From contig JAWKTT010000025.1 in the NCBI GenBank assembly GCA_041398965.1, positions 1-64,000 on the forward strand: a DNA stretch of 64,000 bases, read 5' to 3'. Made by a program: the position numbers and the translations under genes. A model generated the notes under the pieces. That model was not told the origin of the DNA and searched no databases. It saw nothing but the letters and a program-made list of their open reading frames with translations. This DNA is from JAWKTT01 sp041398965 (GTDB lineage Bacteria; Planctomycetota; Planctomycetia; Planctomycetales; Planctomycetaceae). Below, in pieces: positions 34,075 through 44,013 of this stretch. Each line of letters opens with the position of its first letter. The first letter of the stretch is position 1.

Positions 34075-35118
34075 TCAGCGCTGGTAGATCGGCAGGTATC
34101 GATATTCGATCGCAAGTGCGAGTACCGACATGGAAGTGGCATAGATTTTTCCCGCACCCCGCTCCGAACCATGCTCTGGCTTCCAACTGCCATCTTGGTT
34201 TTGCAGCGGCAGGAGTAGATCGATCATGTGAGTGCGATAGCGTTCGGAGTAATCTCCGCCAATCTTGAACATCCCTACGCTGGTGTAGTAAACGCCGTAA
34301 TAAAAAAAGTTACTGTTTGCGCGGATCGGACGATCGAGTAGATAATCTGCTCCTCCGATTGCCTCGCGCGTCTCGTTTTCTCCGCAGACTTCCAGGCAAA
34401 CGATACCGGTGCCAGTCATCGTTTCGGACTGATGGCTGCCGGGTTGATATCCAAACCCACGATTGTCATTCGTCGAACATTTCTTGACGTAGTCGACCGC
34501 ATCATCGATTGCCTCTTTGGGGATATCGCAACCGATATCCTTCGCGGCCCGTAGGGACATCACTTGCCAACCGGTCACGGAGAGGTCGCTGTCGGTGCTG
34601 TTCGTCTGATACCGCCATCCTCCCCGTTGGCGGCTATCTTTCTTGACCGCTTGAGAGGTCAGAATCAACTTAATGGCCCGTTCCAGTGCTCGACGAACAG
34701 CCGGAGCATCCGCGTCGCTCACCATCCCCGCCGCCTCCGCGAGCATGAGCGTCGAAATGCCGTGACTGTACATCGGACCGGTGCCATGCCGGGTGACAAG
34801 CATTCCGTTGTCCTGTTGATTCTCGATGACCCAGCGAATCCCCCGTTCAATTGCCTGACCATAGGGACCTTCGCCCGGGACATGACCGCAAGCCATAAAT
34901 GACATCACTGCCAGCGACGTGCCAGCCGTCGACTCGCCGTTGTCATCCAACGCCCAGGCTCCGCTCTGCTTCTGTTGCTCGGCCAAGAACCGCAAGGACC
35001 TCGCAAGGGCATCATCCACCTGACGCTCTTGCGGAGTCCGTTCGTCCGCTCCAGCAAGGTCGCCAAGGCCCCCCCCGAATAAGACCGAAAGAGCCAGCAA
35101 AACGAAGGTCATGCGCAT
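34075..35118 (-). CDS. Exported prenyltransferase/squalene-oxidase-repeat protein
   Basis: The ATG at 35118 follows AGGAGAGCATATC and opens a signal peptide (MRMTFVLLALSVLFGGGLGD), giving 347 residues. The rest is an alpha/alpha barrel built of prenyltransferase-type repeats: QKQSGAWALDD, RGIRWVIENQQDNGM, QRGGWRYQTNS, NQDGSWKPEHG. Such proteins are common in planctomycetes. No DxDD-type catalytic motif of terpene cyclases is visible, so enzymatic activity is doubtful. Confidence 0.85.
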   Translation of the reverse strand: MRMTFVLLALSVLFGGGLGDLAGADERTPQERQVDDALARSLRFLAEQQKQSGAWALDDNGESTAGTSLAVMSFMACGHVPGEGPYGQAIERGIRWVIENQQDNGMLVTRHGTGPMYSHGISTLMLAEAAGMVSDADAPAVRRALERAIKLILTSQAVKKDSRQRGGWRYQTNSTDSDLSVTGWQVMSLRAAKDIGCDIPKEAIDDAVDYVKKCSTNDNRGFGYQPGSHQSETMTGTGIVCLEVCGENETREAIGGADYLLDRPIRANSNFFYYGVYYTSVGMFKIGGDYSERYRTHMIDLLLPLQNQDGSWKPEHGSERGAGKIYATSMSVLALAIEYRYLPIYQR

Positions 35119-35187
35119 GATATGCTCTCCTGAAACCATCCTCAGCGACGAACGCGACCGTCGATGCCATCGGGATGTGATCGTCGA

Positions 35188-38100
35188 TCAAGGTTTGTTG
35201 GTTGCAGCGTCATCGGGGCGACGATTTCGCGAAATCTCTTCAAAGTACCGCTTGATGACGCGACCGTAGTCACCGCCGGAACGTTGCTGTGCAGACTGCG
35301 AGACCTCTGTTTTCAACTTCCCAGGCAACTGTCCCCATTGACGGTCCGACAATTTCTGCAATTGAACTTCCAGGTCGCTCAATTCGGCAGTCGCCGTCGC
35401 TCCGAAGTCCTCTGGATTGCTGTTTGGCGAAGGCTGACTGTTGGCCTGAGAAGGAGTCGATTCCTGAGATGGCGGTTGATTCTGCATCTGTTGTTGAGAA
35501 AGTCCCAACTGTTGAGCGGCCTCTTGCAAGGACTGAGCCACCTGTTGCAGCGACTGAGCGGCTGACGGTTCACCTTGGCCCGGTTGTGGTTGACCGTTCA
35601 TCGGTTCGCCCGGCTCTCCCCCTGCCATTGGCTCTCCTTGTCCTGACATCGGTTCCCCCTGTCCCGCCATCGGCTGACCCGGCTGAGGTTGTCCCTGCTG
35701 TGGCTCACCCTGTTGAGGCTGACCAGCCTGAGGCTGACCCTGTTGTGGTTGCCCCTGCTCCGGCTGACCCGGTGCCCCTTGTTGTGGGGGTTGCCCCGAC
35801 GGATTCGCAGGCATCTGAGCGAGTTGCTCGCCCGCTTGAGAAAGTTGTTGCATCGCCTGAGCCAGTTGCTGACCGACTTCGCCCGGCACAGCACTCGGTT
35901 GGGCCGGTGTGGCACCCGCCGCCTGCATTGCCTGCTGAGCAGCCTCTCTTAAGTCTCGAGCCCCCTGCTGGGCCTGTTGTGCCGCTTGCTCTGGATTGCC
36001 CGCAGCCAGTTCTCCAGCCGACTGACCGATCTCCTGAGCCGCTTGTTCGGCAGTCTGTCCGGCCTCTCCCGCCTGTTGACCTTGTTGGCCACGATCAAGT
36101 GGTTGAGACTGGAGTTGTTCTGCGACTTCCCCTAACTGTTGGGCGAGTTGCTGTGACTGCTGGGCCATCTGTTGCTGAGCCTGTTGCTGAGCCGCTGCCC
36201 GTCCGGCAGGAGATTCCGCCAACTGCTGAAGTTGCTGGGCCACCTGTTGCTGTTGTTCCGCCAGTTCCGCCGCACGATCTCCAATTTGTGCTTCGGGACT
36301 ATTTTCACCAGCATTCGCGAACTGCTCGGCGACTTGTTCGCCAGTCTCGGCGGCCTGACCTGCCGTTTGAGCCGCTTGTTCCAGTTGACCAGAAGCGGCC
36401 TGTTGGGCGGCAGCCATCGCCTGCTGAGCGAAGTCGACTGCCTGCTTCGTCTCGTTTGAGTCTCGTCCCGTTTGTTGAGCTGTCTTGACGGCGTTGCGGG
36501 CCGCTTCCTGAGCGATCTGTTGCTGTTGAGCGACCGCTTCCGCTGCCTGTTGAGCCGCGTCAGCCTGAGCGGCCCCCATTGGAGCCTCTCCAGCCATCGG
36601 TTCGCCTCCCATGGGTTGGTTCCCCATTGGAGACCCTGCGTTTGCCATCGGGGCTTCGCCCATAGGTTGTGCTCCGGTTCCCTGTTGGGCGAGACGTTGT
36701 TCCTGAGCTGCACGAACCTCCTCGGCTAACTCCCGCTGTGCCTGAGCCAATGCCGCTGCCTCTCGAGCCAGTTCTTCGGAAGCTCCCGTCATCGGCTCGC
36801 CACCCATCGGTTGCCCCGCGTTCGCCATCGGTTCACCACCCATCGGTTCGCCACCCATCGGCTGCCCCGCGTTTGCCATCGGTTCGCCACCCATCGGCTG
36901 CCCCGCGTTCGCCATCGGCTCGCCACCCATCGGCTGCCCCGCGTTCGCCATCGGCTCGCCACCCATCGGTTGCCCCGCGTTCGCCATCGGCTCGCCACCC
37001 ATCGGTTGCCCCGCGTTTGCCATCGGTTCACCACCCATCGGCTGCCCCGCGTTTGCCATTGGCTCGCCACCCATCGGCTGATCAGCATTTGCCTGGGCTT
37101 CGCCAGCCATCGGTTGATCGTTCATCGGGGTCTCGGCTGCTTCGGCAGCGGCGAGGGCACGCTCTTGTGCTGCGTCGGCTTGGGCTTGGGCGACATTTGC
37201 CAACTCTTGCAATGCCTCTTCGGCTTGCTGCTGAGCCTCTGCGGCCGGGATGGCCTGTTGCTTTTCGAGGGACTTCTTTGCAGCTTCACTATTCCGTTCT
37301 GCTTCGGCCCGGGCGACCGGAGCGACCTCCTTTGAGAGTTGACGGACTTCATTCGCGATCTGCTCTTGTTCCCGACGCAATTCGCCAGCCGCCTCTTGTT
37401 GCTCTTGAGGCGTCATCGCCTCTGCCATCGGTTCGCCCCCTTCGGCCATCGGGTTTCCGAGGGAATTGTCCGCAGCGGCCTGTTGAGCGTCGGCGAGTCT
37501 TTCAGTCTTCTCTCGCACAGCTTCCTGACGGTCTGCCAATTCCTGCGCCTTTTTGGCCAGTTGCTGGAGACGTACGGCTTCCGGATTCAGAGCATCGGCG
37601 ATGTTCTCGCGAGTCTCCTGATCGGCTGCTGCTTGCTGTTCTTGATTCCCTTGAACCTTTTTCTTCAATGCTTCGACAGCGTCTGCAGCTTGTTGTTGTG
37701 CTTCGGCGTTCTTTTGCATCGCCTGAGCCAGTTGCTCGGAGGCGGGGGCGTCGGTGGGCATCGGCTCACCGTTGGCAGCAGACTGTGCCGCCTCTTGCTT
37801 CGCGACTTCTTCTACCTGACGCTGAGCTTCGGCAGCCTTTTCGAGAGCCTGAGCTGCTTGCTGCTTCTCGGCTTGTGCGTGGGCACCAGCTCGGAGTTGA
37901 TCGAGTGCATCGGCCCGTTTCTGTTGATCGGCCGCCTGTTGAGCCGCTTGCTCCGCGGCCGGAGTTTGCTGTCCATCGGCCTGCTGTTTCGCCTGCTCAG
38001 CGGCCTTTGCCTGAGCATCAGCAAGCTGTTCCAACTGTTCTGCAGCCGGGGTGTCATTCGGTTGAACTGCTTCAGCCAGACGCTCGATCGCTTCCTGAGC

Positions 38101-41100
38101 CTCGGCGACTTGTTGTTTCGCTTCAGCCGCTTGCTGCGGGTCCCCCTGTGCGGCTCGATCCAATGCGTCGGCTGCTTCACGCACCTGTGCTTTCGCGGCC
38201 TCACGCAGGTCGTCCTGAGCCGGGGTGTTGGACTCGTTCAGTTGCTGTTCGAGCTTGCGTTGTTCGTGTGCCTGTTCGCGAAGTTCGCTCGCTTTGCCAT
38301 CCGCCACCTTCTGCTCGGCGTTTTGAGCGATCTGTTCTTGTTTCTGTGCGATTTCTGCCAGCTTTTCTGTGGCGTTCGGCTTCCCTTTCAGGGCATCCTC
38401 CAGATTTGCCAATGCCTGAGCTGCCTCTTTTTGAGAGGCGGGGGCGTCCTCCACATTCTTCTGGTCGAGATCAGTTAATGCCCGAGCAGCCCGACGGACT
38501 GCTTCCATCTGTTCCCCCTTCTGGGCCTGCGGAATGTCCAAGTCAGCAGCACGCTGGGCAACCTTTTGTTGCCGCTCTTCGAGTTGTTCTAATTGTTGAG
38601 CCGTCTGGTCAGCTTCCTGCCCTTCTTCGGCCCGTTTCTCGATCGCTTCGGCCTCTCGGGCAATTGCTTTCTGTTCGTTCTTGATCCCTTCCACCTCGCG
38701 GGCAGCTTGTTGAGCGCGGGCTTCTTCGCTGCCGATGTCGCGAGCCAGTTCCTCCAGAACTCGCTTGGTCTGTTCTGCTTCGGCGACAGCTTCTTCGGGC
38801 TTCGCGTCTAACAGCTTCTCAACTGTTTCAAACGCTTGCTCGACAGCTTGCTTCTGCTTACCAGCATCGTCCCGATGCAGATCAAGTTGAGCCGCAGCCG
38901 CTTGAATTGCCGCCTGTGCGGCAGCGAGGTCGCGAGCCTCTTGCTTCTGTTCGGCTGCTTCGGCCTTTGCCTGTGGATTCGCGGGATCCTGCTTCAACGC
39001 CTCTTCTGTCGCGGCGGCTCGCTGGGCGAGTTCTTGAATCTCTTCCCGCAGCTCTCCTTCTCGTTCAGCCAATTTCTCAACCGCCTTTTGCGGATCGGTC
39101 GGCAACTGTTCGTTCTTTTTGAGTTCTTCGTTCAGACGGTCGAGTTCTCCAGCGGCCTCTTCTTGCTGTGCCGCTGCGGCGTCGGCATTACCGGCTTTCA
39201 GTTCTTCCAGAGCTTTCCGCAACTCGTCGAGATCGAGTGGTTGAACCAGTTGGTGATTCTGATTCTGCTCAGCTTTGGCAGCGAGCTTCTCAGCTTGTTT
39301 GATCAACTCTTCCTGACGTTCGGCGAAGGGTTCGAGTGCCTTCGCGATTGCATCGGCCTCTTGCTTGAGAGCGTCGGCGAGTTGATCTTGTGGTTCGGCC
39401 AGTTCCAAGGCACGTTCGGCCAACTCACGGAGACGGTCAAACTGTGCCTCTCGGGCGGCATCGAGAATTTCCGGACGCTGCTCGAGCAGATTGTTGAAGT
39501 CTTCCATGAGTTGTTGCTGATCGGCGACAAGGTCTTCACGGGCTTGTTCCTGTTGTGCTTCGCGAATCTCTTTTTGTTCCGCAGACTCCGCTTGAGGAAC
39601 TTCATTTCGCTGCTTTTCCAGTGCAGCAGCCTCTTCGGCCAGCTTCTGGGCTTGTTCGGCGAGTCGTTGGACGTCAGCAAGATCCTGCTCGAGCTGAGCG
39701 ACTTCCTGGAACTTTTCTTCCAGTTGATCAAGCTTCCTGAGTGCGTCATCAACTTTAGCGATAGCAGTCTCAAATCCGGCCTTCTTTTCGGCTAGCGGGG
39801 CCACAACGCTGGCATCAAGAGCGGCAGGAGCAGCGACGAGTTCTTCCCGGGCGATGGCCTGTGTCTTCGGGACCAAATTGGCATAGAGCGGGCTTTGTCC
39901 AAAGAGGGCTGCGAGCTGTTCGAGGCGAGTCGCCTGCTGCCGTTCCATCTCGGCCAGTGGCGGAATGGCATCGTCGCGGTCGAATGCCAGTTGCTGCTTC
40001 AGGTCGACATCAGCTTCCTGTCGCAGTTGATCGACGAGTTTGCGGTTGAGCTTCAGTTCTTCCTTGATGGACTTCAACAACTCCCGCCACTGCTCTCGAC
40101 TGTCAGCAACCGCCTCGAAACCGAATGGTGCTGCATCGGGGCGGATCGTGATTTCTAGTTCTTCGCTCCAAGCTTCGTTCGGTTGAGGAACGGGCCGTTC
40201 ATCGAGCGCCCGGACCCGCAACTGTACGCGGTCACCATCATGTAATGTCAAAGCAATGCCGTTTGGACCAGTCAATTCGGAAAGATCGAGCCGGTAGGCG
40301 TAGTCGATCTGTTGGACTCCCAAAAGTTCTCGCGGAGTTTCGACGTGACCTCTGACTCCTGACGGAAGCAGATGATAATGCAGTTCAAGGCGGTCCACCG
40401 CGACGTCGTCCAGTGCGATGACGGGAAGGGTCAGGACATCCTTGGGGCGCGCAGCTCCGGTTTCCTTTTGATTGACGAATGCCACCGTCGGTGCCTGGTC
40501 GGCTAAGACCCGTAAGGCACGATGGGGATCGGCGACGTTGCTGAGCCGATGCTCGTCAGTCAGCCGAACTTCGTAACGCCCTCCAAGGTCCAAAGCCGCG
40601 ACGAAACTGTAATTCGACGACATCCGGTCTTCCGACAGCGGCAACATCAGACTTTCGCGGACCAGCTCCTCGCTTGTCGGCTGAGCATCGGCTTGGACGA
40701 GACCGGCAGCAGGATTGTTGCCGACCGGAGTATCGTTTGCGATATCGGCAACAGGAGTGTCCATGCTGCTCGCGTACCAGATAAGCTCCGCAGACTGGAC
40801 AGGCTTATTGAACTTCAACCGCATCGTCACTTTGCTTTGCTCGAAGACGCTGACCTCGCCGACCGCTCCATCGAACACCTCAGCAGCCCGCCCCGTGTAG
40901 TCGGGCGGAGCGACATCCAGCACAAACGAGGTTGTCGTTGGCGACTCGACCACGTTCACCGAATAGCGTTTCGTGCGGGCATTCCCTGACGAAATCTCGA
41001 ACTCGAACGGATGAAAGACATGCGGCAACGTCCCGACAAACAGCTTCGATTCGGCGTCCCATAACATCCGTCGCTGATCTGGTTCAGACCCTTCGGAGAA

Positions 41101-41823
41101 GGTGCTCAACCAGACCTCAGATGGAATCTCGTGATCTTGGCCGGAGCGCCATCGAGGCTCGGCATGGATGACAACATCGCTCCCCCGAGCGACAGTTCGG
41201 TCTCCCCCTTCGATGACGAAGTACAAGTTCGAGACTCGATCGACATTCTCGAATGGTGCAAAGAACCGAGTCAACAGGAGCGTGTAACCATCGACAGAAT
41301 ACAAGAAAGGAGCCATCAACACTGCCAGCGCTGTCGCAGCGATCCAACTGGTCTTCATCGCCCGCGAACCACTGGCGGCATCGGTCAAATCGGCCTTGCG
41401 AGCGGACGCAATCGTCTGAGCCACCAGTGCCCGACGCATGTGCGGCGAGCCTTTGTGCTCTTCCGGAATGTTGGGGTCGAGAAGTTCCACCGTCGACGAA
41501 AGTCGCTCGTGCAATTCCGGGTGAGCCGCTTCGACCAACGCGGCCATTTCATCGGGTGACGACTTGCGAAGTAGAGGTCGCAAGACTCCCCAGATGAAGG
41601 CCCCCGCAGTGAACAGAAGCGTTCCTCCGAGGAAGACTGCCCGCAGTGACGGACTGACATCAAAGAGCAGGTCGACCAGCACGCCGACCCCGATGGCAGC
41701 CACGAGGATCAACAGCATGAGGGCCAATCCCCGAATGACCGCAAGTGTCCGGACCTTGCGATCCAACTGCATCAGGGGACGGGCGATTTCTTCGGGAAGT
41801 GCCTGTAATTGATCGAGAGTCAT
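35188..41823 (-). CDS. Giant DUF4175-like membrane protein with Ala/Gln/Glu coiled coils and tandem repeat
   Basis: The start at 41823 (MTLDQLQAL, AGGAG upstream) gives 2211 residues. Three hydrophobic helices lie in the first ~200 residues (AVIRGLALMLLILVAAIGVG; AVFLGGTLLFTAGAFIWGV; WIAATALAVLMAPFLYSV), then a beta-rich part to about residue 600. The next ~1500 residues are almost entirely Ala/Gln/Glu/Lys coiled coil, broken by a Met/Pro/Gly stretch with seven copies of MANAGQPMGGEP. Gln/Pro/Gly-rich tracts follow, then a short charged end (YGRVIKRYFEEISRNRRP). The head resembles TIGR02302/DUF4175 proteins. It may be a long periplasm-spanning or envelope structural protein. Long open frames on the opposite strand are by-products of its codon bias. 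Confidence 0.85.
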   Translation of the reverse strand: MTLDQLQALPEEIARPLMQLDRKVRTLAVIRGLALMLLILVAAIGVGVLVDLLFDVSPSLRAVFLGGTLLFTAGAFIWGVLRPLLRKSSPDEMAALVEAAHPELHERLSSTVELLDPNIPEEHKGSPHMRRALVAQTIASARKADLTDAASGSRAMKTSWIAATALAVLMAPFLYSVDGYTLLLTRFFAPFENVDRVSNLYFVIEGGDRTVARGSDVVIHAEPRWRSGQDHEIPSEVWLSTFSEGSEPDQRRMLWDAESKLFVGTLPHVFHPFEFEISSGNARTKRYSVNVVESPTTTSFVLDVAPPDYTGRAAEVFDGAVGEVSVFEQSKVTMRLKFNKPVQSAELIWYASSMDTPVADIANDTPVGNNPAAGLVQADAQPTSEELVRESLMLPLSEDRMSSNYSFVAALDLGGRYEVRLTDEHRLSNVADPHRALRVLADQAPTVAFVNQKETGAARPKDVLTLPVIALDDVAVDRLELHYHLLPSGVRGHVETPRELLGVQQIDYAYRLDLSELTGPNGIALTLHDGDRVQLRVRALDERPVPQPNEAWSEELEITIRPDAAPFGFEAVADSREQWRELLKSIKEELKLNRKLVDQLRQEADVDLKQQLAFDRDDAIPPLAEMERQQATRLEQLAALFGQSPLYANLVPKTQAIAREELVAAPAALDASVVAPLAEKKAGFETAIAKVDDALRKLDQLEEKFQEVAQLEQDLADVQRLAEQAQKLAEEAAALEKQRNEVPQAESAEQKEIREAQQEQAREDLVADQQQLMEDFNNLLEQRPEILDAAREAQFDRLRELAERALELAEPQDQLADALKQEADAIAKALEPFAERQEELIKQAEKLAAKAEQNQNHQLVQPLDLDELRKALEELKAGNADAAAAQQEEAAGELDRLNEELKKNEQLPTDPQKAVEKLAEREGELREEIQELAQRAAATEEALKQDPANPQAKAEAAEQKQEARDLAAAQAAIQAAAAQLDLHRDDAGKQKQAVEQAFETVEKLLDAKPEEAVAEAEQTKRVLEELARDIGSEEARAQQAAREVEGIKNEQKAIAREAEAIEKRAEEGQEADQTAQQLEQLEERQQKVAQRAADLDIPQAQKGEQMEAVRRAARALTDLDQKNVEDAPASQKEAAQALANLEDALKGKPNATEKLAEIAQKQEQIAQNAEQKVADGKASELREQAHEQRKLEQQLNESNTPAQDDLREAAKAQVREAADALDRAAQGDPQQAAEAKQQVAEAQEAIERLAEAVQPNDTPAAEQLEQLADAQAKAAEQAKQQADGQQTPAAEQAAQQAADQQKRADALDQLRAGAHAQAEKQQAAQALEKAAEAQRQVEEVAKQEAAQSAANGEPMPTDAPASEQLAQAMQKNAEAQQQAADAVEALKKKVQGNQEQQAAADQETRENIADALNPEAVRLQQLAKKAQELADRQEAVREKTERLADAQQAAADNSLGNPMAEGGEPMAEAMTPQEQQEAAGELRREQEQIANEVRQLSKEVAPVARAEAERNSEAAKKSLEKQQAIPAAEAQQQAEEALQELANVAQAQADAAQERALAAAEAAETPMNDQPMAGEAQANADQPMGGEPMANAGQPMGGEPMANAGQPMGGEPMANAGQPMGGEPMANAGQPMGGEPMANAGQPMGGEPMANAGQPMGGEPMGGEPMANAGQPMGGEPMTGASEELAREAAALAQAQRELAEEVRAAQEQRLAQQGTGAQPMGEAPMANAGSPMGNQPMGGEPMAGEAPMGAAQADAAQQAAEAVAQQQQIAQEAARNAVKTAQQTGRDSNETKQAVDFAQQAMAAAQQAASGQLEQAAQTAGQAAETGEQVAEQFANAGENSPEAQIGDRAAELAEQQQQVAQQLQQLAESPAGRAAAQQQAQQQMAQQSQQLAQQLGEVAEQLQSQPLDRGQQGQQAGEAGQTAEQAAQEIGQSAGELAAGNPEQAAQQAQQGARDLREAAQQAMQAAGATPAQPSAVPGEVGQQLAQAMQQLSQAGEQLAQMPANPSGQPPQQGAPGQPEQGQPQQGQPQAGQPQQGEPQQGQPQPGQPMAGQGEPMSGQGEPMAGGEPGEPMNGQPQPGQGEPSAAQSLQQVAQSLQEAAQQLGLSQQQMQNQPPSQESTPSQANSQPSPNSNPEDFGATATAELSDLEVQLQKLSDRQWGQLPGKLKTEVSQSAQQRSGGDYGRVIKRYFEEISRNRRPDDAATNKP
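36796..37082 (-). repeat. 36-bp tandem repeat encoding MANAGQPMGGEP, seven copies
   Basis: Seven copies of a 36-bp unit, six consecutive and one after an extra MGGEP. The copies differ only at a few wobble bases (gcgttt/gcgttc, ggctgc/ggttgc), pointing to recent expansion by slippage or recombination. Degenerate relatives flank the block. All copies are in frame. Confidence 0.9.
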
Positions 41824-41958
41824 CGCCAACGCTCCTGCGTGTACGAAACCAAATGGAGATCCACCCCGCACCATCAGCGGGGACAGATCAACCAACGCGA
41901 ATCATTGTACAACAACCCCCGCCCAACGCTAGGGGAAGACCACAGAATCACAAGTCAA

Positions 41959-43077
41959 CTACTCCAGCGTGAACGATGGCAGTTGCACCACTTGCCCCCC
42001 TTGCTCGGCGCTTTGATGAGCGCAGATTCCGACGCAAGTCCAGTTGGCAGACTGCTTCGCATTCGGCCAGGGATCGCGGTCTTCAACCAAGGCACTCAGG
42101 AATTCGTGGACCATGTGTGGGTGCGAGCCGCCGTGGCCCCCCCCTTGCAGGAACGACAGATGCTCCGCATCGTGAATCTCTTGCGGCAAAGTGAAGCGGC
42201 GGATCGGCTCGGGAAGCAGGTGGGCGTAGTCTGGAACAGTGACCTTTTCGGGAATCTCCGGTTCCGGCTTCTTTGCGGTATGAATAATGTGCGGCTCGTG
42301 CTCGACAAGAGTCCACTCGAACGACTTTTTCGTCCCATAGACATCGAAACTCTCACGATACTGCCGGGCGACGTCGTACAGGAATCGCCAAATGTGACAT
42401 GCAACGTCCGAGTCTTTGATCTTGATATGGCACGACTCGACCGCAAACCGGTTCCCCGACTTCTTCGCGATGTCTTCCCGAACCGTTCCCGAACCAAAGC
42501 AACTCACATACTCGGCCAACCCATCGACCAACCCGAGACAAGGGCTGACGACGTGCGTGGCGTAGTGCATTGGGATCATCGCTTCCCAATAGCTTGGCCA
42601 ACCATCCATGTCTTGTGGATGTGACGCTGCAAGGTATTGCAGTTTGCCGAGGTCCCCTCGCTGGTACATCTCTTTGATGAACAAAAACTCCCGGCTGTAA
42701 ACGACAGTTTCGGCCATCATGTACTTGAGTCCGGTGTCAGCCACCTTCTGGCAAATCGCATCGCACTCGGCGATGGTGGTCGCCATCGGGACGGTACACA
42801 TCACATGCTTCCCCGCATCCAAAGCCCGCAACGTCATCGGGGCATGATCGGGAATCGGGCTGTTGATATGGACGTAATCGATCTCCGGGTCAGCGAGCAC
42901 GTCGTCGTAACTCGTGTATCGCTTGGCGATGCCGAATTCGTCGGCCACCTTGTTCAACTCGGTTTCGTTCCGCCGACAAACCGCCGCCACGTTGCCGTTG
43001 GGATGGGCCTGATAGATCGGAATAAACTCCGCCCCAAACCCCAACCCCACCATCGCAACATTAAACTTCTGACTCAT
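41959..43077 (-). CDS. Gfo/Idh/MocA-family oxidoreductase
   Basis: The 372-residue protein starts at 43077 with GAGAGGATT before it. The N-terminal Rossmann domain is clear (VAMVGLGFGAEFIPIY), followed by the family's C-terminal alpha/beta domain with GGGHGGSHPHMVHEF. The usual EKP motif, whose lysine is catalytic, is replaced by CTVPM (GKHVMCTVPMATT), as in a subgroup of sugar-related dehydrogenases. The substrate is unknown and activity might differ from classic members. It has no signal peptide. It is transcribed alone on the minus strand. Confidence 0.9.
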   Translation of the reverse strand: MSQKFNVAMVGLGFGAEFIPIYQAHPNGNVAAVCRRNETELNKVADEFGIAKRYTSYDDVLADPEIDYVHINSPIPDHAPMTLRALDAGKHVMCTVPMATTIAECDAICQKVADTGLKYMMAETVVYSREFLFIKEMYQRGDLGKLQYLAASHPQDMDGWPSYWEAMIPMHYATHVVSPCLGLVDGLAEYVSCFGSGTVREDIAKKSGNRFAVESCHIKIKDSDVACHIWRFLYDVARQYRESFDVYGTKKSFEWTLVEHEPHIIHTAKKPEPEIPEKVTVPDYAHLLPEPIRRFTLPQEIHDAEHLSFLQGGGHGGSHPHMVHEFLSALVEDRDPWPNAKQSANWTCVGICAHQSAEQGGQVVQLPSFTLE

Positions 43078-43293
43078 GATGAATCCTCTCAAAACGGCAC
43101 GGAAACAGTCGACAGACCGACAAGATCACAAACAGACAAGTCGGCAAGTCAAAGACAATACCGAATCCCCCCACAAGATACGAGTTCCGCCCCCCCCCAG
43201 AAAAACGATCAACAAGTCCCACCTCTGCAAAGTGCGGGACCCACGATGCCATCCCACTCGACCAACCCAGAGTTTTCGTTAATCAGTAACCGT

Positions 43294-43447
43294 ATGCCAG
43301 GCACTTGCGTGACTTCCACTCTTTGACGGCGGATATCGACTGACCGGATTCGGGCGCCTTTCAGTTTTTCAGGAAATGACTTACAGTCATGCCGATCAGC
43401 TTTTCACATGGCGTCACTTGTGGTGGTGATCGATTGCAGGGGCGCGC
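43294..43447 (+). repeat. ~150-bp direct repeat, left copy, bordering the toxin-like module
   Basis: It runs from near CCAGGCACTTGCG to GATTGCAGGGGCG and matches 45713-45866 in the same orientation. Shared blocks include TTGACGGCGGATATCGACTG, AATGACTTACAGTC against AGTGACTTACAGTC, and GTGATCGATTGCAGGGGCG. The rest of 43078-43590 shows no gene. Confidence 0.8.
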
Positions 43448-43590
43448 TTGACAATCTACTGGCCAGAATCGGCATGTCTAAGCAACAGCCACAAGGAAGT
43501 CAGGCAGGAGCCTGACCTACATGAACTTGGAGGTGCCTCCGTGAGACAGCTGTCGTTCGATGAATTTGAACTCTTATACCATTTTTTCAG

Positions 43591-43959
43591 ATGAACGAAC
43601 CTGAATACATTGCCAAGCTCGTCTTGCTTGAGATGAGCGAGATCGAAGACTTGCTTCCCATGTTTGAACCGGGAATGCCTGAGGTTCTGTCTCCACCCGG
43701 ATATTGCCTACTTTCCGATGCGCTGATTTGGGGCGATGAGTTGCCTGAAGTGAACAAGATTGGTTGGTATCGATACCTCTGTCGTTTCCGAAGTTCCTTG
43801 ATCGAGGGGAGTTCAGAAGAGCGAATTCGGCTCGCTTGGGATAAAGCCATAGCACGATGGCCGCGCTGGATAGGCTTTTGCGATACACGTCGCGAAGAGT
43901 CCGCGGAACTCACTTCGACATTAAACCGATTTCGGTCAAAGTCGTGTGTTTGCGATTAG
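43591..43959 (+). CDS. Small acidic protein of unknown function, possible immunity protein
   Basis: The 122-residue protein has no signal or membrane helix. It is rich in Glu and Trp (RLAWDKAIARWPRWIGF), a composition often seen in immunity proteins of polymorphic toxins. I do not recognise its family. It sits at the head of the repeat-bordered module, just before the partial Hint/toxin gene, and its base composition is visibly AT-richer than the core genes. The ribosome site is weak. An immunity role is inferred from position only. Confidence 0.5.
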   Translation: MNEPEYIAKLVLLEMSEIEDLLPMFEPGMPEVLSPPGYCLLSDALIWGDELPEVNKIGWYRYLCRFRSSLIEGSSEERIRLAWDKAIARWPRWIGFCDTRREESAELTSTLNRFRSKSCVCD

Positions 43960-44013
43960 TTACGGCGGGGTGCGATTGTCGAGGGGTGGTGGCATGGTCG
44001 GGCCACCCAGCGA

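Noticed and set aside
36796..37082. CRISPR array
   Set aside because: The 36-bp repeats are contiguous, without spacers, and encode an in-frame peptide repeat.
36669..38684. Long plus-strand open frames (671 and 379 residues) over the giant coiled-coil gene
   Set aside because: They are mirror images of the Ala/Gln/Glu codon bias and the tandem repeat on the minus strand; compositions are Pro/Arg/Ser- or Leu/Phe-rich without domain patterns.
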